DNA of 64,000 nucleotides from assembly GCA_030682575.1 (NCBI GenBank), contig JAUXNX010000013.1:124001-188000 (forward strand), written 5' to 3'. A model generated the notes under the pieces. It saw only the letters and a list, made by a program, of their open reading frames with translations. It searched no databases and had not been told where the DNA came from. The translations under genes were made by a program, and so were the position numbers. The stretch comes from Gammaproteobacteria bacterium. Lineage in GTDB: Bacteria > Pseudomonadota > Gammaproteobacteria > Pseudomonadales > Pseudohongiellaceae. Below are positions 18,217-31,884 of the stretch, in pieces; within the stretch, counting starts at the first letter, position 1; each line of letters begins with the position of its first letter.

Positions 18217-21200
18217 GTGAGTGATATGTTCGAGAAGTTTGTCCATCTGCGTTTGCACACCGAGTATTCCATCGTGGATGGTCTGGTGCGTATTGATGAA
18301 CTTGTCGCACGGGTGGCCGAACTGCGTATGCCGGCAGTGGCGATTACTGACCAATCGAATATGTTCGGACTCATCAAGTTCTATACGGCGGCGATGAAGG
18401 CTGGCGTCAAACCAATATGCGGCTGCGATGTACTCGTTGAGAATGAAGATAACCCCTTGCGGCCTACACCACTTGTTCTGCTTGTGCGCAACAAGCAGGG
18501 CTATCGCAATCTCACTGAACTCATTTCCCGTGCATACACGGAAAAAACCACCGGTTCGGAGTTGGTCGTCAAACGTGCGTGGATCCGTGCACATGCACAG
18601 GGTCTGATTGCTCTATCTGGTGGGCGTGATGGGGAGATAGGTCGTATCTTGATGGATGAAGGGCAGGACAAGGCGAGTGTCGTGCTTAAGGATTGGATGG
18701 GATGGTTTCCTGGTTGCTTCTATCTGGAGTTGCATCGCTGCGGCAGGGAGGGAGAAGAGACCTACATCGAGGCAGCTGTGCAATTGGCGGCGAAATTCGA
18801 GTGTCCAGTGGTGGCAACCAATGATGTACGCTTCCTCAGCCAGACCGATTTTGAGGCGCATGAGGTGCGAGTGTGCATCAATGAGCGGCGCACGCTTGAT
18901 GACCCCCGTCGCACCCATAACTATACCGAGTATCAGTTCCTGCGCAGCGCAACCGATATGGAACAGATGTTCAAAGATTTGCCAGAGGCATTGGAGAACA
19001 CCGTACTTATCGCCATGCGCTGCAGTCTGGAGATGGAACTGGGAAAACCATACCTGCCGAATTATCCAATTCCAGCTGGCATTACGCTTGAAGAGTTTTT
19101 CCAGCACGTCAGCAAGGAGGGGCTTGATGCCCGTCTGCGCAAACTGTATCCGCGGGAGAAGGCAGGTGCACTGGTTGTCAACGATGAAGAATATGCGCGC
19201 ATCTGCAAACCTTATTACGAGCGTCTGGACTTCGAACTGAACGTAATCAACCAGATGGGCTTCCCAGGCTACTTCCTGATCGTGATGGAATTCATCCAGT
19301 GGGCCAGAAACAATGACATTCCGGTGGGGCCTGGCAGGGGCTCGGGTGCTGGTTCCATTGTCGCGTACGCACTGGGTATTACCGATCTTGACCCGCTACG
19401 CTACGATCTGCTGTTTGAACGATTTCTCAATCCTGAACGAGTGTCAATGCCAGACTTCGACGTCGACTTCTGCATGGATGGTCGCGATCGCGTAATCCAG
19501 CATGTAGCTGAAATGTACGGCAAGGAAGCGGTCTCCCAAATCATTACCTTCGGTACCATGGCCGCAAAAGCTGTCGTACGTGACGTTGCGCGTGTGCAGG
19601 GAAAATCCTATGGTCTTGCCGACAAGTTATCGAAACTGATTCCGTTTGAAGTAGGTATCACGCTGAAGAAAGCGGTTGCCGACGAACCCCAGTTGCGCGA
19701 ATTCATCGAAAGCGATGAGGATGCACAGGAAATCATGGAGATGGCCTACAAGCTTGAGGGGCTTACTCGCAACGTCGGCAAACATGCGGGAGGCGTTGTG
19801 ATTGCGCCAACCAAACTGACAGATTTTTCGCCGCTGTATTGTGATGAGAACGGTGAGGGTCTTGTCACCCAGTTTGACAAGTATGATGTGGAGACGGCAG
19901 GTCTGGTGAAGTTCGACTTCCTCGGATTACGTACGCTGACCATAATTGACTGGGCCGTCAAGATGATCAATGCACAGACAGTTGCGGCAGCGGAAAAGCC
20001 ATTGGATATCACAGAAATTCCTCTGGATGATAGAAAAGTGTACGAGTTGTTGCAGCGCGGAGAGACTACCGCGGTATTCCAGTTGGAATCGCGTGGCATG
20101 AAAGATCTGATAAAGCGTCTGCTGCCAAGCCGATTCGAAGACATCATCGCTCTGGTGGCATTGTTCAGGCCGGGACCTCTCGGGTCCGGCATGGTGGATG
20201 ACTTCATCAATCGCAAACATGGACGGGCTGATGTGGATTATCCGCATCCGGATCTGGAACCTGTGCTCTCGAATACTTACGGCGTGATCCTGTATCAGGA
20301 ACAGGTAATGCAGATCGCGCAGGTGCTGGCGAATTACAGTCTGGGTAGCGCTGACATGTTGCGTCGTGCCATGGGCAAGAAGAACGCTGATGAAATGGCG
20401 CAGCAGCGTGATGCGTTCATGATGGGTGCCGAAAAACGCAGTATTGACGGCAAACTGGCCGGTCATATCTTCGATCTTATGGAAAAGTTCGCAGGCTATG
20501 GTTTCAACAAGTCTCACTCTGCAGCCTACGCACTGGTCTCCTACCAGACCGCTTGGCTGAAGGAGCATTATCCGGCCTATTTCATGGCCGCCGTGCTTTC
20601 TGCCGATATGCAGAACACCGACAAGGTCGTGACGCTGATTGAAGAATGTCGCCTCATGAAATTGCCGCTGGTAGTGCCTGATGTAAACATCGGTGACTAT
20701 AATTTCACAGTCAATCAAAAACGCGAAATTGTCTATGGCCTTGGCGCCATCAAGGGTCTCGGAGAAGGGCCTGTGGCGAGCATAATTGCTGCGCGCAACT
20801 CCGGGGGGCCGTTTACATCGCTGCTTAACTTTTGCCGGCGCGTAGATCCGCGCGCCGTCAACAAGCGCACACTGGAGGCGCTTATCCGCGCTGGTGCGCT
20901 GGACAGTCTTCAGGAAGGCAGCAAGGACGTTGCGCGCGCGATTCTGATGGCATCCATTCCCGAGACAGTCAAGGCTGCAGAGCAGAGCAGCCGCAATCAT
21001 GAGATTGGTGTGCAAGACATGTTTGGCGACATCAGTCCAGTCGCCGAACCAGTGCGGGAGGTGAGCCATCGTCCCGCCGTACGCCCCTGGAGTGAACAGC
21101 AGAGGCTTGCCGCTGAGCGCGAAACGCTGGGCCTGTATCTGAGCGGCCACCCGATCGATGAATTTCTGCCCGAGCTGGCCCATATTACCCGCGACCGTCT

Positions 21201-21837
21201 GGCGAATCTCAAACCTGAGCGCGAGAGTCAGCTCGTGGCCGGTTTTGTTGATTCCGCGCGCACCATGAAGAGTAGACGTGGGGAGACCATTGCCTTCGTG
21301 ATCCTGGATGACCGTAGTGCGCGTCTTGAGGTTTCCATTTTTGCTCGCGAATATGAGCAGTACCGTAGTCTGCTTGAGAAAGACAGTATCCTGATCATCG
21401 ATTGTAACGTCAGCGTGGATGATTACAGTGGCTCCATGCGCGGCAGGGCCAAAACCATCATGAGTCTTGACGAGGCGCGACAGCGCTCTGCAAGCAGTCT
21501 GGATCTGTTCCTTCACAAGGACTTCTTGATGCCGGACTTCACCAGCCAGTTGGCTCGAATACTGGAAAGCCATCAGCTACAGGTACCTGCTGTAAGTATC
21601 GTTAGACGTAACGCGACTGCCAGTGGCCGAGGGGGCAGAGAAGATCGCCAGACTGCCGAACCTGATGTCCAGCATATATCACTGCAGCCTTGTCCTGTTC
21701 GTATTCACTACGAGCGCCGGGACAGCAAGGGCAGTCTTGTTCTGGGGCCTCAATGGGCGGTCTTCCCCACCCAGAATCTGCTGCAGACGCTGAAGGAAGA
21801 GTTCGGCAAGACAAGGGTAGTGCTGAACTACCGATAG
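18217..21837 (+). CDS. dnaE: DNA polymerase III alpha subunit
   Basis: Replicative polymerase. The 1206-residue product begins with the PHP domain (FVHLRLHTEYSIVDGL). The polymerase palm includes VGPGRGSGAGSIVAYAL and the catalytic aspartates in MPDFDVDFCMDGRD (about residues 410-422). The C-terminal half carries the helix-hairpin-helix and OB-fold region (LVAGFVDSARTMKSRRGETIAFVILDD). GTG at 18217 is taken as start; ATG at 18226 also fits. No strong ribosome binding site is seen. Confidence 0.98.
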   Translation: MSDMFEKFVHLRLHTEYSIVDGLVRIDELVARVAELRMPAVAITDQSNMFGLIKFYTAAMKAGVKPICGCDVLVENEDNPLRPTPLVLLVRNKQGYRNLTELISRAYTEKTTGSELVVKRAWIRAHAQGLIALSGGRDGEIGRILMDEGQDKASVVLKDWMGWFPGCFYLELHRCGREGEETYIEAAVQLAAKFECPVVATNDVRFLSQTDFEAHEVRVCINERRTLDDPRRTHNYTEYQFLRSATDMEQMFKDLPEALENTVLIAMRCSLEMELGKPYLPNYPIPAGITLEEFFQHVSKEGLDARLRKLYPREKAGALVVNDEEYARICKPYYERLDFELNVINQMGFPGYFLIVMEFIQWARNNDIPVGPGRGSGAGSIVAYALGITDLDPLRYDLLFERFLNPERVSMPDFDVDFCMDGRDRVIQHVAEMYGKEAVSQIITFGTMAAKAVVRDVARVQGKSYGLADKLSKLIPFEVGITLKKAVADEPQLREFIESDEDAQEIMEMAYKLEGLTRNVGKHAGGVVIAPTKLTDFSPLYCDENGEGLVTQFDKYDVETAGLVKFDFLGLRTLTIIDWAVKMINAQTVAAAEKPLDITEIPLDDRKVYELLQRGETTAVFQLESRGMKDLIKRLLPSRFEDIIALVALFRPGPLGSGMVDDFINRKHGRADVDYPHPDLEPVLSNTYGVILYQEQVMQIAQVLANYSLGSADMLRRAMGKKNADEMAQQRDAFMMGAEKRSIDGKLAGHIFDLMEKFAGYGFNKSHSAAYALVSYQTAWLKEHYPAYFMAAVLSADMQNTDKVVTLIEECRLMKLPLVVPDVNIGDYNFTVNQKREIVYGLGAIKGLGEGPVASIIAARNSGGPFTSLLNFCRRVDPRAVNKRTLEALIRAGALDSLQEGSKDVARAILMASIPETVKAAEQSSRNHEIGVQDMFGDISPVAEPVREVSHRPAVRPWSEQQRLAAERETLGLYLSGHPIDEFLPELAHITRDRLANLKPERESQLVAGFVDSARTMKSRRGETIAFVILDDRSARLEVSIFAREYEQYRSLLEKDSILIIDCNVSVDDYSGSMRGRAKTIMSLDEARQRSASSLDLFLHKDFLMPDFTSQLARILESHQLQVPAVSIVRRNATASGRGGREDRQTAEPDVQHISLQPCPVRIHYERRDSKGSLVLGPQWAVFPTQNLLQTLKEEFGKTRVVLNYR

Positions 21838-21905
21838 AGATTGTCGATAGAGGAAATGGTTATGTGCTTCCCTGAAGTGGTGGTCGCTAAACCTTGCAGC
21901 CTTTT

Positions 21906-21913
21906 GTTATCAT
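21906..21913 (+). promoter_or_regulatory. Candidate extended -10 promoter before accA
   Basis: TGTTATCAT reads as an extended -10 (TGnTATCAT) about 40 nt before the accA start in the 116-bp dnaE-accA gap. No good -35 is visible, as is allowed for this class. Weak support. Confidence 0.3.
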
Positions 21914-21953
21914 CACGCCAACGCAAGAATCATTACTGGAACATTACAAAGCC

Positions 21954-22907
21954 ATGAATCCGAATTACCTTGATTTCGAACAGCCGATTGCCGATCTGGA
22001 AGTGAAGATCAACGAGCTGCGTCTGGTAGGGACCGACAACAAGCTGAACATCTCAGACGAAATTCAGAAGCTGCAGGAAAAGAACACGAAACTCACTGAA
22101 AAGATTTATTCCTCTCTGACTCCATGGCAGATTTCGCAGGTGGCGCGCCATCCACTGCGCCCCTATACCCTCGACTACATCGCCAATATTTTCGAGGACT
22201 TCGACGAACTGCACGGTGACCGTCTGTTTGCGGACGATTTGGCTCTCATTGGTGGTGTGGCGCGCCTGGACGGCCGACCGGTCATGGTGATTGGTCACCA
22301 GAAGGGGCGCGGTACCAAGGAGAAGGTACGCCACAACTTTGGCATGCCGCGTCCGGAAGGGTATCGCAAGGCCCGCCGTCTGGTGGGGCTGGCTGAACGA
22401 TTCAAACTACCCGTGTTGACCTTTATCGACACTCCGGGGGCGTATCCCGGAATTGATTCCGAAGAGCGGGGCATCAATGAAGCCATTGCCGAGAACATGG
22501 CCATGATGTCTACAGTGCGCACACCTCTGATCGCCACCGTGACCGGCGAAGCCAACTCTGGCGGAGCGATTGCCATCGGAATTGCTGATCACCTGAACAT
22601 GCTCGAATACTCTACTTACACCGTCATTACGCCGGAGGGCTGTGCGACCATTCTCTGGAAGTCTTCCGAGTATGCATCCGCCGCGGCTGAAGCCATGGGT
22701 GTGACTTCCAAGCGACTGGAAGAGCTTGGTATCGTGGACCAGACCATCAGTGAGCCCCTGGGCGGTGCGCATCGTGATGTACAGGCAATGTCTGCGAGCA
22801 TCAAGGCAGCTCTCATTGAGCAGGTGGATCGCCTCTCCCGCATGACTCCCGAAGATCTGGTCGAGCGCCGCTACCAGCGTCTGATGAGTTACGGTATCTC
22901 CAACTAA
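21954..22907 (+). CDS. accA: Acetyl-CoA carboxylase carboxyltransferase alpha subunit
   Basis: With AccD it transfers the carboxyl group from biotin to acetyl-CoA, making malonyl-CoA. Start 21954 ([16 protein letters not shown]) matches the family N-terminus and gives 317 aa (E. coli 319). A longer in-frame start at 21894 adds an unconserved leader. The blocks [27 protein letters not shown] and the oxyanion-hole glycines in [12 protein letters not shown] are present. Confidence 0.98.
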   Translation: MNPNYLDFEQPIADLEVKINELRLVGTDNKLNISDEIQKLQEKNTKLTEKIYSSLTPWQISQVARHPLRPYTLDYIANIFEDFDELHGDRLFADDLALIGGVARLDGRPVMVIGHQKGRGTKEKVRHNFGMPRPEGYRKARRLVGLAERFKLPVLTFIDTPGAYPGIDSEERGINEAIAENMAMMSTVRTPLIATVTGEANSGGAIAIGIADHLNMLEYSTYTVITPEGCATILWKSSEYASAAAEAMGVTSKRLEELGIVDQTISEPLGGAHRDVQAMSASIKAALIEQVDRLSRMTPEDLVERRYQRLMSYGISN

Positions 22908-22911
22908 GTCC

Positions 22912-24273
22912 ATGCCTTTCAGCGAACAATCACTGGCTACCCAACTCGTCGGCCTTCTTCCCGCAGGCAGTGGGGCTGGCAGGTTGCTGATCGCGTTCAG
23001 CGGCGGGCTTGATTCCTGTGTGTTGCTGCATGCCATGCAGCGGCTGCGAAATCACTTTCCTGAATCAGAAATTGTGGCTATTCATGTCAACCACGGCCTC
23101 AGTCACAATGCCGATGTGTGGCAGGCGTTCTGTGAAAATACATGCGCTCAGTTGGGCATTTCCCTGCATGTTGAGCGGGTGCAAATTGAGCGTGGCTCTG
23201 GTGCCAGCCTTGAAAATGTCGCACGTGAGAAGCGTTATTCAGTATTTTCCGATTATCTTCAAGCAGGCGATTCTCTGCTGATGGCTCATCACCTTGACGA
23301 CCAATCCGAGACGTTCCTGCTGCGGACCCTGCGCGGCGCGGGTCCCCGGGGCTTGTCGGCAATGCCTGCTCGTCGAGTTCTGGGCAAAGGCGTACTGATT
23401 CGGCCATTACTGATGTTTGGACGTGAAGAGTTGGAAGATTGGGCCAGGAAGCAGCAGCTAGAATGGATCGATGATGAAAGCAATGCCAGTACAGTGTTTG
23501 ATCGTAATTATGTTCGCCATGAGGTACTGCCACGTATCGCGGAGCGCTGGCCCGGCTATCGCGAGAGCTGGATGCGCAGCGCACAGTTATGCACGGAGGC
23601 AGATGCATTGCTCGAAGAGTTGGCAGCACAGGATTACACTCATGTACGCAGTCCGGACCCCACCGTTATTTCCTGCACCGGCATGGCTGGATTGAGTGAG
23701 GTACGCCAGCGCAATCTGTTGCGCTACTGGCTGGGGATTGTGGGCATTTCCGAACCGGGCTGGAATATTCTGACCCGCATGGTAAGCGAGGTACTGGCAG
23801 CGTCAGTCGATGCTCAGCCACAACTGAGCTGGCAGACAGGCAGAGGTGCTGTAGTCGTGCGTCGCCATGCGAGCATGTTGTATCTACAGCAAGAATGGCC
23901 GGTGCTGGAGAGTAGAGGGGATTTTTCGTGGAATCCCCCAGAGGTACTGCAGCTCGTTGACAATGGTAGCGTTCACATTGAGCCGTGCAGACATGGTCTG
24001 CGAATTGGAGACGGGCAGCGGTTCGTGTTGCGTTATCGTCGGGGTGGCGAAGAGTGTCGCCTGGCAGGCCGCCGCATGCGCCCGTTGAAAAAAATCCTGC
24101 ACGACTCTGGTATGGCACCTTGGTTGCGCGAGCGACTTCCGCTCGTCTATGTAGATGATGTGTTGGTGTGCATTCCCGGGGTGGGGGTGTGCGAGGGCTG
24201 GCAAGCTCATGCTGATGAACCCGCATGGCAGGTGATCTGGACCCCGCCGGGCCTTCAACCAGTGATTGAATAA
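22912..24273 (+). CDS. tilS: tRNA(Ile)-lysidine synthetase
   Basis: Modifies C34 of the CAU-anticodon tRNA-Ile to lysidine so that it reads AUA. The 453-residue protein has the PP-loop ATP motif FSGGLDSCVLL (about residues 29-39), the substrate motif HLDDQSETFLLRTLRGAG and a C-terminal TilS domain. Only 4 bp follow the accA stop, so the two are probably co-transcribed, as in many gammaproteobacteria. Confidence 0.96.
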   Translation: MPFSEQSLATQLVGLLPAGSGAGRLLIAFSGGLDSCVLLHAMQRLRNHFPESEIVAIHVNHGLSHNADVWQAFCENTCAQLGISLHVERVQIERGSGASLENVAREKRYSVFSDYLQAGDSLLMAHHLDDQSETFLLRTLRGAGPRGLSAMPARRVLGKGVLIRPLLMFGREELEDWARKQQLEWIDDESNASTVFDRNYVRHEVLPRIAERWPGYRESWMRSAQLCTEADALLEELAAQDYTHVRSPDPTVISCTGMAGLSEVRQRNLLRYWLGIVGISEPGWNILTRMVSEVLAASVDAQPQLSWQTGRGAVVVRRHASMLYLQQEWPVLESRGDFSWNPPEVLQLVDNGSVHIEPCRHGLRIGDGQRFVLRYRRGGEECRLAGRRMRPLKKILHDSGMAPWLRERLPLVYVDDVLVCIPGVGVCEGWQAHADEPAWQVIWTPPGLQPVIE

Positions 24274-24365
24274 CGGGATCTGAACTTTCGGCAGGGAGTT
24301 TTGGTCGTGTGCCCTGAGCTGGCGTACATTCTGATCTGTCAACTCGCCTTTGGCAGATTTTTGCG

Positions 24366-24394
24366 TTGTGGTCGAAGATGCCTTCTGGTAGTCT
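24366..24394 (+). promoter_or_regulatory. Weak candidate promoter before pyrG
   Basis: In the 230-bp tilS-pyrG gap, TTGTGG (24366-24371) and TAGTCT (24389-24394) are spaced by 17 bp. The match is modest; the length of the gap itself suggests that pyrG has its own promoter. Confidence 0.25.
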
Positions 24395-24422
24395 GTAATC
24401 CCATCTGTAGGTGACTGTTTAA

Positions 24423-28389
<3,967 letters not shown>

Positions 28390-28435
28390 CAGGCTCGTGT
28401 TTCCAATTACTGAGATCACCGTCTGAGGAGCCCAC

Positions 28436-28705
28436 ATGAAAGTTCTGCTGGCTACGCTGGTCGCTATATTGCTGGTACTGCAGTTTAATTTGTGGACGGG
28501 AGAGGGCAGTTTCGCACAACTGCGTGACCTTGAAGCACAATTGGAAATGCAGCGGGAGGAGAACGTCATTCTTGCAGCGCGCAATCAGGAGCTGGAGAGC
28601 GAGGTGCTTGACTTGAAGACCGGGCTTGATGCGGTGGAGGAGCGTGCTCGCAGCGAGTTCGGCATGGTGAAGAAAGACGAAACACTATACCTGATCGTCG
28701 AGTAA
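28436..28705 (+). CDS. ftsB: Cell division protein FtsB
   Basis: Small bitopic divisome protein that forms a complex with FtsL and FtsQ. The 89 residues consist of a short cytoplasmic start, one membrane helix (VLLATLVAILLVLQFNLW) and a periplasmic coiled coil (LRDLEAQLEMQREENVILAA), then the conserved EERARSEFGMVKKDE. Position between eno and ispD and length match FtsB. Confidence 0.97.
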   Translation: MKVLLATLVAILLVLQFNLWTGEGSFAQLRDLEAQLEMQREENVILAARNQELESEVLDLKTGLDAVEERARSEFGMVKKDETLYLIVE

Positions 28706-28725
28706 ACAATGGCAGGGGGTGAAGC

Positions 28726-28750
28726 TGATGCCGGTTCATAGCCGGCATCA
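28726..28750 (+). terminator. Hairpin after ftsB, weak terminator
   Basis: TGATGCCGG (28726-28734) pairs with CCGGCATCA (28742-28750) across a 7-nt loop. The following TGCTTTC has only a short T-run, so termination would be partial at best. It lies in the 130-bp gap before ispD. Confidence 0.4.
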
Positions 28751-28835
28751 TGCTTTCAGTAGCAAGGAAAATCTGATCCTGCTGTGATGGCGACAGGCAA
28801 TCAGGAATACAGATAATCAGGAATACAGGCGACGA

Positions 28836-29531
28836 ATGGCGATTTGGGCAATTGTTCCTGCTGCAGGTGTTGGCGCTCGAATGATGGCGGCCACACCCAA
28901 ACAGTATCTGCTGATCAATGGCAAGTCCGTCATTGCACACACTGTTGAGCGCCTGTTGTCTGTCACAGAGATTGACAGAGTTGTGATCGCTACTCATCCC
29001 CAGGATACCTTGTGGGGTTCTCTGGGGGCGACAACCAACTCACGCGTTACCACATGCGTGGGTGGGTCGGATCGCTGTCAGTCCGTGCTGAATGCGCTGC
29101 TGTGTTTAGAGAAAGTGGCAGAGGAGCGCGACTGGGTGCTGGTGCACGATGCTGTCAGACCGTGTGTGAGGAAAGATGATATCGAAGTGCTGTTGTGCGA
29201 AATCGAACAGCATTCGGTCGGCGGTCTACTTGCAATGCCCGTCAGCAGTACGCTGAAGCGGGCAGGTGCGGATGGTAATATTGCTGCCACAGTGGATCGC
29301 AGTGACATGTGGCTGGCTGCTACTCCTCAAGCCTTTCGCTACGGACGATTATTGACAGCGCTGAAGAATGCCATCACGAACGGGAGTCTGGTGACGGATG
29401 AGGCGTCTGCGATGGAGTTGGCAGGTTTTGCCCCCAAGTTGGTGCGGTGCCGTGCCGACAACATCAAGATTACTTATTCCGAAGATCTGCTGCTGGCGGG
29501 TCTGATCATGACGGCGCAGGAGAGCGAATAA
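28836..29531 (+). CDS. ispD: 2-C-methyl-D-erythritol 4-phosphate cytidylyltransferase
   Basis: Forms CDP-methylerythritol from MEP and CTP (MEP pathway). 231 aa. The N-terminal nucleotide-binding loop VPAAGVGARMMAATPKQY contains the conserved Arg/Lys pair, and HDAVRPCV and TPQAFRY are family motifs. The stop overlaps the ispF start (TAATG). Confidence 0.98.
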   Translation: MAIWAIVPAAGVGARMMAATPKQYLLINGKSVIAHTVERLLSVTEIDRVVIATHPQDTLWGSLGATTNSRVTTCVGGSDRCQSVLNALLCLEKVAEERDWVLVHDAVRPCVRKDDIEVLLCEIEQHSVGGLLAMPVSSTLKRAGADGNIAATVDRSDMWLAATPQAFRYGRLLTALKNAITNGSLVTDEASAMELAGFAPKLVRCRADNIKITYSEDLLLAGLIMTAQESE

Positions 29532-30031
29532 TGTGGAACAGAATCCGGACGGGCCACGGGTACGACGCTCATCGTTTTGCCGACAGCCTGCTGCCAGACA
29601 AGCCCTTTGTATTGGGCGGAGTGCAAATCCCGCACGACAGGAGTCTGCTCGCGCACTCTGATGGCGATGCCGTCATCCATGCGCTGTGTGACGCAATACT
29701 GGGTGCGCTGGGTCTTGGAGACATAGGGCACCATTTCCCTGACACCGATAAGGCTTTCAGCAATATTGACAGTGGCGTGTTGTTGCAGCGCGTATGTAAT
29801 CTGATGAAGACAGATCATTGGAAGACGGGCAACGCGGACATCACCATTCTTGCACAAGCGCCGCGCATGGCTCCCCATGTTGCTGCAATGCAGGCGCGTC
29901 TCGCTGCATTGATGGACATTCTACCCGAGCAGGTGAATGTGAAGGCTTCCACTACGGAAGGCATGGGTTTTGTAGGGCGCAGAGAAGGGATCGAGTCCTA
30001 TGCTGTTGTATTGCTCTATCGAGATGAGTAA
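29531..30031 (+). CDS. ispF: 2-C-methyl-D-erythritol 2,4-cyclodiphosphate synthase
   Basis: Cyclises CDP-ME 2-phosphate in the MEP pathway; a zinc-dependent trimer. 166 aa starting at ATG 29531, overlapping ispD by one base. The metal ligands are in TGHGYDAHRF and the later HSDGDAVIHALCDAILGALGLGDIG block; KASTTEGMGFVGRREGI is also conserved. A longer in-frame start at 29447 is only read-through of ispD in another frame. Confidence 0.98.
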   Translation: MWNRIRTGHGYDAHRFADSLLPDKPFVLGGVQIPHDRSLLAHSDGDAVIHALCDAILGALGLGDIGHHFPDTDKAFSNIDSGVLLQRVCNLMKTDHWKTGNADITILAQAPRMAPHVAAMQARLAALMDILPEQVNVKASTTEGMGFVGRREGIESYAVVLLYRDE

Positions 30032-30061
30032 CGACCTGGAGAGTTTGCGAGGCGGTGTTCT

Positions 30062-31102
30062 GTGAGTCTGGCTCGCGAGGAAATTGCTGCGCTGGCGTTT
30101 GCTTACGGCGCGCCGGAATACTCGGCAGTGTTCAAACGTGAGCCAGCCGACTTCTGTGTGGACGAAGATCTCGGCTTCGAGTTGAGTGGTACAGGAGATC
30201 ATCTGTGTATGCAGATTCGCAAGACCGGAGTGGCCACACCACAGGTGGTGAGGATGCTCGAGAGAGCTGCAGGTGTGCGCGAAGTGGATATTGGTTACGC
30301 AGGGCTCAAGGATCGCCAAGGGGTCTGCGTACAATGGTTCAGCATTCATTTGCCTGGTAAGGATGATCCGGAAATTGGTGGCGCGGGCATCGAAGTGCTG
30401 CAGAGTGTACGCAACAGCAGGAAGATTCGCAGAGGCAGTCATCGTGGCAATCATTTCCGGATTCGTCTGCGGGATTTTCAAGCAACTGTAGCGAACCTGG
30501 AACAGAATCTGGTCGCGCGGCTACAGTTGATTGCGGCGCGCGGAGTACCGAATTATTTCGGCGAACAGCGCTTCGGCATCGACAATTGCAATGTCGCCAT
30601 GGCTACGCAGATGTTCGCAGGTGAACTGCGTGTCGCACGAGGATTCAAGCGCGGCATGTTGTTGTCAGCAGCGCGTTCTCAGGTTTTCAATGCACTGCTG
30701 TCTCAACGCGTGGCTGCGCAGAACTGGGATCGCTACCTGCAAGGCGATGTAATGAACCTGAATGGCAGCGACAGTGTGTTTGTGCCTTTGCAATGGGATG
30801 CTGTGCTGCAGGAGCGCTTGGAACGCTTCGATATTCATCCTACCGGGCCGCTCTGGGGTGCGGGCGAACTGCGTAGTGCTGGTGATGCAGCCGAATTGGA
30901 ATTGCTATGCAAAGAACAGCACGAAGTATTATGTAAAGGATTGGAGCGCGCTGGACTGCAGCAGGCACGCCGCTCTCTGCGTTTGCCGGTAGAGGATTTG
31001 CAGTGGACGCTGACAGAGAATGGTGAACTGGAGTTGGTATTCATGTTGCCACCTGGCACCTATGCCACCTCCGTCCTGCGTGAATTGGTGCGGTTGTCGT
31101 GA
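30062..31102 (+). CDS. truD: tRNA pseudouridine(13) synthase
   Basis: Makes pseudouridine 13 in tRNA-Glu. 346 aa, starting with GTG. The catalytic aspartate is D84 in GYAGLKDRQGV, and RRGSHRGNHFRIRLR and VPNYFGEQRFG are TruD motifs. In many gammaproteobacteria surE follows truD; here the next gene is pcm and surE is absent from the window. Confidence 0.97.
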   Translation: MSLAREEIAALAFAYGAPEYSAVFKREPADFCVDEDLGFELSGTGDHLCMQIRKTGVATPQVVRMLERAAGVREVDIGYAGLKDRQGVCVQWFSIHLPGKDDPEIGGAGIEVLQSVRNSRKIRRGSHRGNHFRIRLRDFQATVANLEQNLVARLQLIAARGVPNYFGEQRFGIDNCNVAMATQMFAGELRVARGFKRGMLLSAARSQVFNALLSQRVAAQNWDRYLQGDVMNLNGSDSVFVPLQWDAVLQERLERFDIHPTGPLWGAGELRSAGDAAELELLCKEQHEVLCKGLERAGLQQARRSLRLPVEDLQWTLTENGELELVFMLPPGTYATSVLRELVRLS

Positions 31103-31180
31103 GTTGTGAAGTGAATCAGAGATATGTGTCGATCATGAGGCTTTGGCAAATTGAATAATGTAAATCTGGCCGGAATCGGC

Positions 31181-31837
31181 ATGACATCACAGCGAACCCG
31201 CGAACGTCTGGTTGGGCGTCTCATTGAACAGGGTATCAGTGACTGGACGGTACTGGATGTGATCAGAAGTACGCCTCGCCATATCTTTCTGGAAGAGGCG
31301 CTTGCACATCGGGCCTACGAAGATGTTGCACTGCCTATCGGTTACAACCAGACCATCTCGCAACCTTACATCGTTGCGAAGATGACAGAAGCGGTGCTGC
31401 GTAATCATCCGGCACTCGTCCATGGGAAGCTTGGGACGGTGTTGGAGATAGGCACAGGTTGTGGCTATCAGACGTCGATCATTGCCCCACTTGCCCAAAA
31501 AGTCTATTCGGTTGAGCGCATCAAGCCACTGCTGGAGAAGGCCAGAAAGAACATCAAATTGCTGGGGCTCAACAATGTGCAGTTCAAACACGATGATGGC
31601 AGTCTGGGCTGGAAGGAGAAAGGGCCATTCGACGCCATCATTGCTGCGGCTGCACCCCAGCAGGTACCTCAGGAGTTGCTAGCGCAAATGGCCGAAGGCG
31701 GTCGTCTCATCATTCCCATAGGGGGAGAAGATGCGCAAGAGTTGCGCCTGATTACCCGCACGGGAAATGATTATCACACCGAGGTGGTTGCTGCTGTCAG
31801 ATTTGTCCCGCTCTATGTCGGACAACTGCAAAACTGA
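31181..31837 (+). CDS. pcm: Protein-L-isoaspartate O-methyltransferase
   Basis: Repairs isoaspartyl damage by SAM-dependent methylation. The ATG at 31181 gives MTSQRTRERLVGRL, the usual start in pseudomonads (218 aa). A TTG at 31151 would add ten residues. The motif ALPIGYNQTISQPYIVAKM holds the isoaspartate-binding residues, and VLEIGTGCGYQTSIIAPL is the SAM-binding loop. Stands between truD and the PopT gene, upstream of nlpD-rpoS. Confidence 0.97.
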   Translation: MTSQRTRERLVGRLIEQGISDWTVLDVIRSTPRHIFLEEALAHRAYEDVALPIGYNQTISQPYIVAKMTEAVLRNHPALVHGKLGTVLEIGTGCGYQTSIIAPLAQKVYSVERIKPLLEKARKNIKLLGLNNVQFKHDDGSLGWKEKGPFDAIIAAAAPQQVPQELLAQMAEGGRLIIPIGGEDAQELRLITRTGNDYHTEVVAAVRFVPLYVGQLQN

Positions 31838-31884
31838 ACCGACAAATAATAGCGTTCAACAGATGGCGCTTAATAGGGAATGTC

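Noticed and set aside
19927-21573. A 548-codon open frame on the minus strand opposite dnaE
   Set aside because: It mirrors codons of dnaE, has no recognisable domain or ribosome binding site, and dnaE is unmistakable. It is a shadow frame, as are the long antisense frames opposite rseP (9053-10087), smc (56817-57893) and ligA (62420-63655).
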